A stretch of DNA of 64,000 nt from Cytophagaceae bacterium (lineage in GTDB: Bacteria; Bacteroidota; Bacteroidia; Cytophagales; Spirosomataceae), in assembly GCA_947460975.1 (NCBI GenBank), contig CANHGO010000002.1, positions 62,001-126,000 of the forward strand, written 5' to 3'. Made by a program: the position numbers and the translations under genes. Positions 27,752 to 35,725 of the stretch are shown here, piece by piece; the stretch's first letter is position 1, and each line of letters opens with the position of its first letter. The notes below the pieces were generated by a model. That model had not been told where the DNA came from. It did not search any database and saw only the letters and a program-made list of their open reading frames with translations.

Positions 27752-28113
27752 GACATTTCCTCAAATAAGACTTCTGTTTTGAAGTAATGAATGACATGTG
27801 CTTTGATTAATATCTCTTGCTCTTTTAGATTTAAAGGAGGTAAATTTTGAATGAGTTCCCAATGTGGCCACCCTTCAGCATCTTTGCCATCTAAGGAATA
27901 AAAGCCACTGTAGCTCAAAACCTTGCAGGTTGCGATGTGCATTAAGTCTTGTTTTTGCTCCTTGGTGAAATGGACATGGCCATGTCCCAATTCTTGAACG
28001 CCAATTAAAAATAATACAGACTCAAGATCAGCAGGGCGCTTATTAAATTGCGTTTCAAGAAAATCAAGAATTAATTCCCATGCTTCTTTAACTAAGGCTG
28101 GCTCAAATTCCAT
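27748..28113 (-). CDS. conserved hypothetical protein, 121 residues
   Basis: Soluble, mostly helical protein with no signal peptide or membrane helix. Visible points are GVQELGHGHVHFTKEQK near residue 38 with three histidines, and EGWPHWE near residue 81. I do not recognise a catalytic motif. It lies between an unknown membrane-anchored protein and exonuclease III in one operon (11-base gap upstream, 4-base overlap downstream), which is the only clue to a role. Confidence 0.8.
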   Translation of the reverse strand: MEFEPALVKEAWELILDFLETQFNKRPADLESVLFLIGVQELGHGHVHFTKEQKQDLMHIATCKVLSYSGFYSLDGKDAEGWPHWELIQNLPPLNLKEQEILIKAHVIHYFKTEVLFEEMS

Positions 28114-28124
28114 GAAATTGATGA

Positions 28125-28736
28125 TTATTGAAGATGTATTTTGAACTTGGCTGATTCTAAAACTGCTTGATCACCCTTGGAATTATTGCCTATTAAAATA
28201 AGCTCACCATTAATTTCTTTTTCTGTAACTAACGTTATATTGACCCTTCCTACGCCATTTTGAACCCCTTCCTTATTCGGTAAGGTAGATTCGAAAAAAT
28301 TGTTTTTATCTGAATAATTATCAAGATTCTTAATTAAATTTCCAATGTTTTCGATTTCCCCATCTCCTGGAATAAAATAGGTTCCTGGACCCTTAAGTTT
28401 AAATATTTTCAAATAAACAGATTCTAAATTATCCTTATTGGTCGCAGTAATAGTAAGCGTATTATCTCCCATTTCTGGCTTCAATGTAGCTACAACTTCA
28501 TTGGTCTGTATGCGGTGATAATCCTCTTGACCAAAAATTATTTTTCCCGAGAAAAAGCTTTGCTCAGTGGGTTTTACGCTGAATGTATTATCATAGGATA
28601 TTAAAACCACGAAAATACCTAATCCAGTATATAAAAAGTTGATTGGATTTTTAATGAACAATAACGCAAATCTGCTTATTGGATTTCCAATGAGCAAGCG
28701 TAAAAATTTAGTCTTACCTGAATTTGAATCTTTCAT
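28125..28736 (-). CDS. hypothetical membrane-anchored protein, 203 residues
   Basis: First gene of the xth operon. A basic N-terminus is followed by one hydrophobic segment at about residues 31-48 (PINFLYTGLGIFVVLISY), after which the protein is polar and predicted to be beta-rich and periplasmic. No lipobox and no recognised domain; a stretch from residue 65 to 130 (TNEVVATL, NTLTITATN, GPGTYFIPG) has the spacing of an immunoglobulin-like or DUF6252-like lipid-associated domain, but this is weak. A promoter with both boxes and a large palindrome lie upstream. Confidence 0.75.
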   Translation of the reverse strand: MKDSNSGKTKFLRLLIGNPISRFALLFIKNPINFLYTGLGIFVVLISYDNTFSVKPTEQSFFSGKIIFGQEDYHRIQTNEVVATLKPEMGDNTLTITATNKDNLESVYLKIFKLKGPGTYFIPGDGEIENIGNLIKNLDNYSDKNNFFESTLPNKEGVQNGVGRVNITLVTEKEINGELILIGNNSKGDQAVLESAKFKIHLQ

Positions 28737-28764
28737 TTAAGCTTTTTCATTCACTATTTAACCT

Positions 28765-28792
28765 GTAAAAATCGATGATCGATATTTTTTAC
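28765..28792. repeat. imperfect palindrome in the leader of the xth operon
   Basis: GTAAAAA and TTTTTTAC arms enclose a central ATCGAT-G-ATCGAT. It covers the region from the predicted transcript start into the leader, so it could be an operator. Confidence 0.5.
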
Positions 28793-28796
28793 GGAA

Positions 28797-28827
28797 CAAA
28801 AGTACTATAACTAATTATAAAGGGCAA
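28797..28827 (-). promoter_or_regulatory. promoter of the five-gene xth operon
   Basis: TACTTTTG (28797-28804) with TTG (28825-28827) 20 bases upstream on the minus strand: both Bacteroidota boxes. Leader of about 55 bases. Confidence 0.65.
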
Positions 28828-28900
28828 TGATTAGACCGATTTTAAAGAATTTATTTATTAAACGGGAGAATTAAAAGGAAATTAATAATTAGCTATGTAA

Positions 28901-28932
28901 TTTTGAAAACTGTTAATCAAATAATTAGTTTG
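28901..28932 (+). promoter_or_regulatory. promoter of ispH
   Basis: TTTTG (28901-28905), 19 bases, then TTAGTTTG (28925-28932), one mismatch to the -7 consensus. It would start transcription about ten bases before the ATG at 28947. Confidence 0.5.
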
Positions 28933-28946
28933 TAAAGATAGAGGTC

Positions 28947-30281
28947 ATGGATACATTAAGTAAATCACTAAATAGTGATTTAATTGGCAATTCTAATGGA
29001 TTGCCGAATGGTTTATCAGTAAGAAGAACATTAAAAAAAATGAAGGCATTTTCAATTCCTGTTTTGTTTAAAAGTAATTTGATTGGAAAAATCAAAGAGG
29101 CAAGGAGATTTGGGGATAAAATGAAAAAGAATTTTGAGCCCTCTCACTTTGATTTTGGTCCTGTAGAAATTTTAATTTCCCGACATTTTGGTTTTTGTTA
29201 TGGGGTGGAAAATGCAGTGGAAACGGCCTACCGTATTGTCGAAGAAAATCCTGATAAACGTATATTTTTACTTTCCGAGATGATTCATAATCCGGCAGTT
29301 AATGCGGATTTATTAGATCGAGGAGTAGAATTTATTCAAGATACTTTGGGTAATCAGCTAGTAGCCTGGGATCAATTGACCTCAGATGATGTGGTTATTG
29401 TTCCTGCATTTGGTACTACGCTTGAAATTCAAGAAATACTGTCCAATATTGGTATTGACATTTATTCATATGACACCACTTGCCCATTTGTAGAAAAGGT
29501 TTGGAATCGCGCTAACTCGATTGGCCAAAAAAATTATTCGGTCATAGTACACGGAAAGCCGAGTCATGAAGAGACTAAAGCCACTTTTTCGCATTCTAAA
29601 TCAGTCACCCCTACGCTGATCATAAAAGATATTAATCAAGCTAGACAATTAGCTGATTACATTAAGCTTGAAAAAGATTCAGCTGAATTTTACAAGGAAT
29701 TTGAAGGTCAATATTCAGAAGGATTTGATCCGTCAAAGGATTTAGTTCGTATTGGAGTAGTGAATCAAACGACCATGTTGGCCACCGATACTCAAGAAAT
29801 CGTTGATTTTTTAAGAGAAGTAATTGTTGATTTTTATCAATTAACCACGGATCAAATCACCTCTCATTTTGCAGATACTCGCGATACGCTTTGTTATGCA
29901 ACGAACGACAATCAAAGTGCAACCTATGGCTTATTAGCTGAGGATGCGGATTTTGCCATTGTGGCTGGTGGTTATAATTCCTCAAATACAGCTCATTTGG
30001 TCGATTTATGTGCAGATAAGCTCCCAACGTATTTTATTAAATCTGCAGATAAGATTATTTCAGAAAAACAGATTTTCCATTTTGATAATGTTCGAAAAGA
30101 GGAAGTTTTGACGGATGCATTTATCCCTCAAAAAGATAAAGTTCGTGTGCTTTTAACTTGTGGAGCCTCCTGCCCAGACGCGGTAGTCGAAGATATATTA
30201 AGGAAAACGGTTTCTTTGTTTCCTTCAGCTAAATCCGTGGATCTTGTCGTGGATCAGTGGGTTCTTGAAAAAAATCAATAG
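28947..30281 (+). CDS. ispH: 4-hydroxy-3-methylbut-2-enyl diphosphate reductase
   Basis: [4Fe-4S] enzyme making isopentenyl and dimethylallyl diphosphate, the last step of the MEP pathway. The three cluster cysteines are in RHFGFCYGV (C84), TTCPFVEKVW (about C177) and TCGASCPDA (around residue 405). The protein of 444 residues is longer than the usual 280-320, with an N-terminal extension of about 60 residues and an enlarged middle. If initiation is at the ATG at 29040 (MKAFSIPV), the protein has 413 residues; the predicted promoter permits either. The gene ends seven bases inside the convergent fructosamine kinase gene. Confidence 0.94.
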   Translation: MDTLSKSLNSDLIGNSNGLPNGLSVRRTLKKMKAFSIPVLFKSNLIGKIKEARRFGDKMKKNFEPSHFDFGPVEILISRHFGFCYGVENAVETAYRIVEENPDKRIFLLSEMIHNPAVNADLLDRGVEFIQDTLGNQLVAWDQLTSDDVVIVPAFGTTLEIQEILSNIGIDIYSYDTTCPFVEKVWNRANSIGQKNYSVIVHGKPSHEETKATFSHSKSVTPTLIIKDINQARQLADYIKLEKDSAEFYKEFEGQYSEGFDPSKDLVRIGVVNQTTMLATDTQEIVDFLREVIVDFYQLTTDQITSHFADTRDTLCYATNDNQSATYGLLAEDADFAIVAGGYNSSNTAHLVDLCADKLPTYFIKSADKIISEKQIFHFDNVRKEEVLTDAFIPQKDKVRVLLTCGASCPDAVVEDILRKTVSLFPSAKSVDLVVDQWVLEKNQ

Positions 30282-31159
30282 CTATTCAATATTTTTTGTA
30301 CCGCCGGCACATAACCCTCGCCGAATAAGTTGACATGCACCATCAAAGGGTATAAATTATAAAGAGGGATTCGTTCATGAAATCCTTTTTCGATCGGATG
30401 CGCTTCATGGTAAGCCTCATAAAAAGTCTTATCAAAACCTCCAAACATGGTTGTAAAAGCCAGTTCAGCTTCTCTAAGCCCATAATAGCAGGAGGGGTCC
30501 ACTAATACAACTTGTCCAAGTGTGTTTACCATCACATTTCCAGACCACAAATCTCCGTGCATTAATGATGAAGGTTCGTTTGGGATTAGATCTGGCAACT
30601 TTTCAAACAATTGGTTGAACTTGTTTTCCATTTCAAGGTCAATTTTCCTATTGTAAACCGCGATTTCAATTTGATTTTTCAATCTGTTTTCAATGAAAAA
30701 ATTCACCCCATTGACATTCCAATCATTTTTTTGTTCTGCCGCCCCTAGGTAATTTGTGTATTCAAGGCCATGGCCTAAAGCGGAAGAATTTTGATGCATT
30801 AGGGCTAATTTATGTCCGAAATCTTCCCAATAAGTTGTGTTTATTTCCCCGGTAGGGATGCACTCCATCATTAAATATTCCTTCTCTTCGACGGTCCCCA
30901 CGCCGATAACCTGCGGTACTTGTATCGTACTTGTTTGATTTAATAATTGGAGATTTTTAGCTTCCGCCTCAAATAAACCATGGTGGTCACCTTGATTCCA
31001 TTTGATGAAAAATTCACCGGATTTCAATTTTACCCTAACCGCTAAATTAAAATTCCCCCCATAAAAAAACTGAAATTCTTCAATGGCAACATCCTCCCGC
31101 ACGTGTATTTTGAGGATTCTTTCTATAAATTGATATTGCTCTTGTGATTGCTGGGACAT
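30275..31159 (-). CDS. fructosamine kinase family protein
   Basis: Kinase-fold protein of 294 residues in the family of fructosamine-3-kinase, which phosphorylates sugar adducts on protein lysines so that they fall off. The catalytic loop is LMHGDLWSGNVMVN near residue 205, followed by LVDPSCYYGLREAELAFTTMFGG. FYGGNFNLAVRV near residue 36 is the nucleotide-binding beginning. The start at 31159 (MSQQSQEQ) is preferred over an upstream ATG at 31186, which adds nine unrelated residues. No clear -7 box upstream. Protein deglycation is the family role, untested here. Confidence 0.87.
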   Translation of the reverse strand: MSQQSQEQYQFIERILKIHVREDVAIEEFQFFYGGNFNLAVRVKLKSGEFFIKWNQGDHHGLFEAEAKNLQLLNQTSTIQVPQVIGVGTVEEKEYLMMECIPTGEINTTYWEDFGHKLALMHQNSSALGHGLEYTNYLGAAEQKNDWNVNGVNFFIENRLKNQIEIAVYNRKIDLEMENKFNQLFEKLPDLIPNEPSSLMHGDLWSGNVMVNTLGQVVLVDPSCYYGLREAELAFTTMFGGFDKTFYEAYHEAHPIEKGFHERIPLYNLYPLMVHVNLFGEGYVPAVQKILNSY

Positions 31160-31270
31160 ACATGAATAATTACCCAATATTACCAAAAAGCGTTCTTGGA
31201 AGCAATTTTATTTTTTCAAAAGGTGAAGAACTTAGGAGTAAAAATCGTATTTTCAACTTTTTAATGGCAT

Positions 31271-34200
31271 TTGGCACCCCAAGAAAACCCGGTCGTTTCC
31301 CAACTAAAATCCTATCATCGCCTCTTTTATAGAAATGAGGTTATAAAAGGGCTTTTATTCAGTCTTTTGTCCATTGCCTGCCTGGGGTCGATCTTTATTT
31401 TAATCGAATATTTTGCTTGGCTATCATCCCCGCTTCGAGGAATATTATACTACCTCTTTTTAAGTGCATCGGTTGTTTTACTAGTGAGCAATTGTTTTAC
31501 GCCTATAATTAAATGGACTAATAAAATTAGTCCTAATGATTTGGAGTTTATGGCTAAAAAACTTGGAAAGTTTTTTGACAAGCCCCATCAGGATGAATTG
31601 ATTAATATATTGCAACTGCAAAGTGACGGCATGCATAAAGTGAATTCTCCTTTGCTTGAGGCAGCGATCACACAAAAAGTGCGTCAATTATCTAGCTATA
31701 CATTTGTTGATTTTATTGATCATACAAGTCACCGAAAAACCCTTTACGGGCTCATTCTTTTACTCGCGCTTTTGATATTTTTCGATTACCTTAATCCTCA
31801 ATATGTTCGTAAACCGACCTTAAGGATTGTCAACTATACTTTTCAATATCCCAAAGTTTTGCCATTTCAGTTTTTGATTTTAAACAAAAGCCTGGAGGTA
31901 GTCGCAGGGGAGCCATTCACGATTCAAGTCCAATTAATTGGCAAAAATTTGCCTTCTGACGTTTATTTCGTCAGCCAAGGAAGCCGCATGAAGATGGATA
32001 AAGAGCTTGAATCAAATGTATTTAGCTTGGCCCTGCCGCCCATCGCGAATCCTCAAATGTTTCAATTTGAAGCAGTAGATAATTTTTCTGAGCCACAAAC
32101 CATTCAGATTATTCACCGACCCGGTATAGAGAAGACCACTATAACCATTGAATTTCCCGCTTATATCCATAGACCCACAGAAAAATTAAGCCAATTACTT
32201 CCTTTGCAAATTCCGGAAGGCGCTAAGGTGTATTGGGATATTTCAACAAATGATGTTAAAAAGGCCAGTATTTTATTGGGCCAAAAACCTCCTAAAATTG
32301 ATTTCAAGAAAAATATTTTGTTTGCAAATTATGAATTTTCAACACAGTTTTTTGAAAACTCAAGCTATCAAATTCACTTATCTAATGAACACTTTGATAG
32401 CCAAAAAACATCTGTTTTTCGCATTGATGTCATAAAGGACCAGTATCCAAAGGTCGAATCCCAAGTCATTGAAGATACTTTATATTATCGATTTTTGATT
32501 TTTAAGGGAGTGGCCAATGACGATTATGGACTTAATCAAGTGGCTTTGAAATATCAAATCAGAGGGGATAAACAAGCAAATTGGGAATCACAATTTGTTC
32601 GAAATCTAACTATACAAACGGGCAAAAGAGAGGTTGATTTTGGATTTTTAGTTGGCCTAGATTCTCTAAAATTACGCCCAGGAGCACAATTGCGTTATTA
32701 TTTTGAAGTGACTGATCATGACGGAATACATGGACCTAAAAAAACAAAAACCCAGCAACAAATTTGGGAATTCCCTGAATCAAAACAATTAGCCAAAAAA
32801 TCAGATGACCGATTTGTGGAATTGGAAAAGAATATATCATCAAGCATTCAGAAGGCTCAAGAAATAAAGAAGGAATTGACTGACGCGATGAATCGGCTTA
32901 AATTAGGAAAAGACCTAAATAATAAAATGCTTGAAGAGGTTTTAGCGAAGGAAAAAGAATTGAAAAAGGCCTTAGATGTTTTGAAGGACCAACAAGAAAA
33001 GTGGATGGGTCAGCAATTTAGTTTTCAAAAGCCGACTGATCTTTGGATTCAAAAAATGGAAAATTTGCAAAAGCTTATTGATCAAATACAAACGTCCGAT
33101 TTAAATAAAGGGACGGATGATTTGTTCAAAAACTTGCAAAAAGAATTGCCGAGTAATTGGCAGAAAAATTTAGAACAAAAACAATCGCTCAATAAAAATA
33201 GAGAAAAGGAATTACAAAGATTGGAACAGTTTTATAAAGACTTGAGAATCGATAAAATGATGGAGGAATCTATTCAGGATTTAAATGAACTCAGTCTAAA
33301 ACAAAGTAAGTTGGCCGAGGACCCTTCCAACAATCAAGCGGAACAATACAAAATTCATCAAGAATTTAAAGAGCAGGAGAAGGCGATTGACAACCTTGAG
33401 AAAGAAATGAATTTGGGTTCCAAAGAATTTGATTCATTGGAAGAAGAGATCGAAAAGTCGATGGATAATGCAGAAGAATCATTGGAGAACAAATCCACCA
33501 ATAAAGCTAAATCAGCTCAGAAGAAATCAGCCGAAGGGCTTAAAAAATTAGCCAAAAAATTGGAGGATAAACGGATGAGCGAGGAGAGCAGTGCGCTCGA
33601 TTTGGAGGTAAACCAATTAAGACTTTTGTTGGATAATTTGTTACAAATTTCTTTTGAACAAGAACGTATCATGTTGGATTTTCGTCGTTTACGGGAAGGC
33701 AGTCCAGCCTTAAAATCTGCCTCCCAGAGACAAAATAAGATCGCTGAAACAGCTTTTATTTTGGAAGACAGTTTGATTAGTTTGGGCAAAAAAGTAATGC
33801 CACTTTCTCAATTGATCACAAGAGAAACGACTGAAATGCACAACCGATTGAATGAGGCGGCCAATATGATGAAGGAACGCAAATGGCCTTTAGTTCAGGC
33901 TAGGCAACAACAATCAATGGCTTCAATCAATAAACTGGCTGTGATGCTATCCGATTTATTGCAGCAAATGCAAAACCAACAAATGCAGATGAAACCTGGT
34001 AAAAAAGGGAAGGGGAAACAAAAGCCTCAGGGTTCATGGGCGGCACGCCAACAAAAATTAAATCAGAAAGCCAGGGAAAGTAAAGGCGATAAACAGGGCC
34101 CCATGAGTGAAGATATGATTAAAATAGCTCAAGAACAGGCAAGGCTCCGACAAGAATTAGAAGAAAAATTGCAAGATATTCAAGGCCGACCCGGATCAGA

Positions 34201-34534
34201 TAATTTGGAGAAAAGCTTAAAGGACCTCATTAAAAACATGGAAAAAAATGAGACTGATTTTGTTAATAAACGCCTTAATCAAGAATTGCAAAATAGACAA
34301 GATCTCATGTTACCTATTTTATTGGAATCTGAAAAGGCGTTAAAAGAGCAGGGCGAAGACCCCAAAAAAGAATCAAAAAATGCGCTCGAAAAATTTAGAG
34401 AAAGTCCACCACCTAATTTGTTGCCGTACCTGAAGAAATTAGAAGAAAATAGATCTTTGTATCAACGAAAGCCAGTGGATTTAACGCCAAGCTATCAAGA
34501 AAAAGTGCTCCGCTATTTAAATCAATTTAAGTAG
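31271..34534 (+). CDS. DUF4175 family large membrane protein with Gln/Lys-rich coiled-coil half
   Basis: Protein of 1087 residues. Two or three hydrophobic helices (about residues 27-47, 55-75 and 152-172) anchor it; residues 180-490 are beta-rich with KDQYPKVES and NDDYGLNQVALKY, matching the DUF4175 pattern; residues 500-1087 are highly charged coiled coil with Q/K/E-rich stretches (for example QQMQNQQMQMKPGKKGKG). Function of the family is unknown, and I see no nucleotide-binding motif. The TTG at 31271 is the only reasonable start, since an in-frame stop sits nine bases upstream. The end overlaps the convergent DUF2480 gene by eight bases. Confidence 0.8.
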   Translation: MAPQENPVVSQLKSYHRLFYRNEVIKGLLFSLLSIACLGSIFILIEYFAWLSSPLRGILYYLFLSASVVLLVSNCFTPIIKWTNKISPNDLEFMAKKLGKFFDKPHQDELINILQLQSDGMHKVNSPLLEAAITQKVRQLSSYTFVDFIDHTSHRKTLYGLILLLALLIFFDYLNPQYVRKPTLRIVNYTFQYPKVLPFQFLILNKSLEVVAGEPFTIQVQLIGKNLPSDVYFVSQGSRMKMDKELESNVFSLALPPIANPQMFQFEAVDNFSEPQTIQIIHRPGIEKTTITIEFPAYIHRPTEKLSQLLPLQIPEGAKVYWDISTNDVKKASILLGQKPPKIDFKKNILFANYEFSTQFFENSSYQIHLSNEHFDSQKTSVFRIDVIKDQYPKVESQVIEDTLYYRFLIFKGVANDDYGLNQVALKYQIRGDKQANWESQFVRNLTIQTGKREVDFGFLVGLDSLKLRPGAQLRYYFEVTDHDGIHGPKKTKTQQQIWEFPESKQLAKKSDDRFVELEKNISSSIQKAQEIKKELTDAMNRLKLGKDLNNKMLEEVLAKEKELKKALDVLKDQQEKWMGQQFSFQKPTDLWIQKMENLQKLIDQIQTSDLNKGTDDLFKNLQKELPSNWQKNLEQKQSLNKNREKELQRLEQFYKDLRIDKMMEESIQDLNELSLKQSKLAEDPSNNQAEQYKIHQEFKEQEKAIDNLEKEMNLGSKEFDSLEEEIEKSMDNAEESLENKSTNKAKSAQKKSAEGLKKLAKKLEDKRMSEESSALDLEVNQLRLLLDNLLQISFEQERIMLDFRRLREGSPALKSASQRQNKIAETAFILEDSLISLGKKVMPLSQLITRETTEMHNRLNEAANMMKERKWPLVQARQQQSMASINKLAVMLSDLLQQMQNQQMQMKPGKKGKGKQKPQGSWAARQQKLNQKARESKGDKQGPMSEDMIKIAQEQARLRQELEEKLQDIQGRPGSDNLEKSLKDLIKNMEKNETDFVNKRLNQELQNRQDLMLPILLESEKALKEQGEDPKKESKNALEKFRESPPPNLLPYLKKLEENRSLYQRKPVDLTPSYQEKVLRYLNQFK

Positions 34535-35042
34535 TTATTTTCTTTTTGTAAATAGGAACTGTACTGCATGGCTCGCCAAAAAATAAACTTTTTACGATAG
34601 GCTGTAATAACGTTGTTAGCTTTACATAGGCATCCATTGGCACCGCTTCTTTCGAACAACCCTTAACAACCACCCGGCCATCCCGGTAGGTATCCAAATT
34701 TAATGCCAATAAGGATTTTGCAAATAATTCTTTTTCTAAATCTGCTAAATTTCCATAGACTATGGTGGAGGCAAAGGGGCTCATTTGTGTACTTACTAAC
34801 ATGTATGCCCAAGTGGGGATGATGGCATCACTTGAACAAGAAATGGCCACATGTTTTCCTTGATATTGATTCCAGGAGTGATCACCTAGAAAAGCTCTAA
34901 AATCTTTCTCTTTTAGCACCAAATCCATAAATAATAAAGGCCTGATATCGAAAAATATACGTTCACCAGGAATTCGAATGGTTTCTAAATCCAATTGAAT
35001 CAATCCGCTTTGAGCTACTTTATTTTCAATCGCATTCTCCAT
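34527..35042 (-). CDS. DUF2480 family protein
   Basis: Cytosolic protein of 171 residues, conserved in Bacteroidota. Family features seen are LDLETIRIPGERIFFDIRPLLF near the N-terminus (given here only as a landmark at residues 17-38), DHSWNQYQGKHVAI and the closing PCSTVPIYKK. It has no known reaction. Its ATG shares one base with the stop of tsaB, so it is the last gene of the rpmH-rnpA-ctpA-tsaB operon and probably translated by coupling. Confidence 0.82.
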   Translation of the reverse strand: MENAIENKVAQSGLIQLDLETIRIPGERIFFDIRPLLFMDLVLKEKDFRAFLGDHSWNQYQGKHVAISCSSDAIIPTWAYMLVSTQMSPFASTIVYGNLADLEKELFAKSLLALNLDTYRDGRVVVKGCSKEAVPMDAYVKLTTLLQPIVKSLFFGEPCSTVPIYKKKITT

Positions 35043-35725
35043 TAGATGTATTTTTTTTGTGGCTTTTGTCCCATATATTCCTTCAAATAATCGGGCTCAA
35101 TGGTAACTATATTTTCAAATTTTTTGTTTAAATAAGCCTCATAGGCTAATTGACCCATGTGAATCGCCTCAGGAGATGGGTTTTCTAAATTAAATGTAAA
35201 TGAGGGATTGGGAAATGAATCCATGAATTTTTGTGCACCGTGCCCGAAGATTAACGCGTTTTTTTCTTGGTACGCAGCGAATGACATCTCATCTAAGATT
35301 AATGGATTTGCAGGCTCAAGCTCTTGTAGATCGTTCGTGTAGACGGCTGCATAAACTTCCATTCTTCTAGCATCCATGACGGGAATTAATATCGGATGCT
35401 CTGTTGAATCAACATGCCTAGCCGCCAATATTTTTAACGTAGGCACAGCGATCAGTGGTTTATCAAGTCCAAAGCAAAGCCCCTTTGCCGACGCTAAGCC
35501 AATTCGTAAGCCAGTGTAGGATCCTGGGCCGATTGAAATAGCTATCCCCACTAGCGAGCTAAGTTTAGTAGCTGCTTTTTTCACGACTTCTTCTATCAGC
35601 AAAGTTAGCTTTTTCGCATGTGCACTTTCTTCCTCACTTTGCGACGCGGCGATTAAGCTGCCTTGGTCATGCAGTGCCACGGAACATTTTTGAGAAGAAG
35701 TTTCGATGCTTAAAATGAGACTCAT
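35042..35725 (-). CDS. tsaB: tRNA threonylcarbamoyladenosine biosynthesis protein TsaB
   Basis: Inactive ASKHA-fold partner of TsaD, 227 residues, needed for the t6A37 modification of ANN-decoding tRNAs. The N-terminal ILSIETSSQKCSVAL and the central ISIGPGSYTGLRIG and AKGLCFGL segments are diagnostic. It overlaps the protease gene by four bases upstream and DUF2480 by one base downstream. Confidence 0.93.
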   Translation of the reverse strand: MSLILSIETSSQKCSVALHDQGSLIAASQSEEESAHAKKLTLLIEEVVKKAATKLSSLVGIAISIGPGSYTGLRIGLASAKGLCFGLDKPLIAVPTLKILAARHVDSTEHPILIPVMDARRMEVYAAVYTNDLQELEPANPLILDEMSFAAYQEKNALIFGHGAQKFMDSFPNPSFTFNLENPSPEAIHMGQLAYEAYLNKKFENIVTIEPDYLKEYMGQKPQKKYI

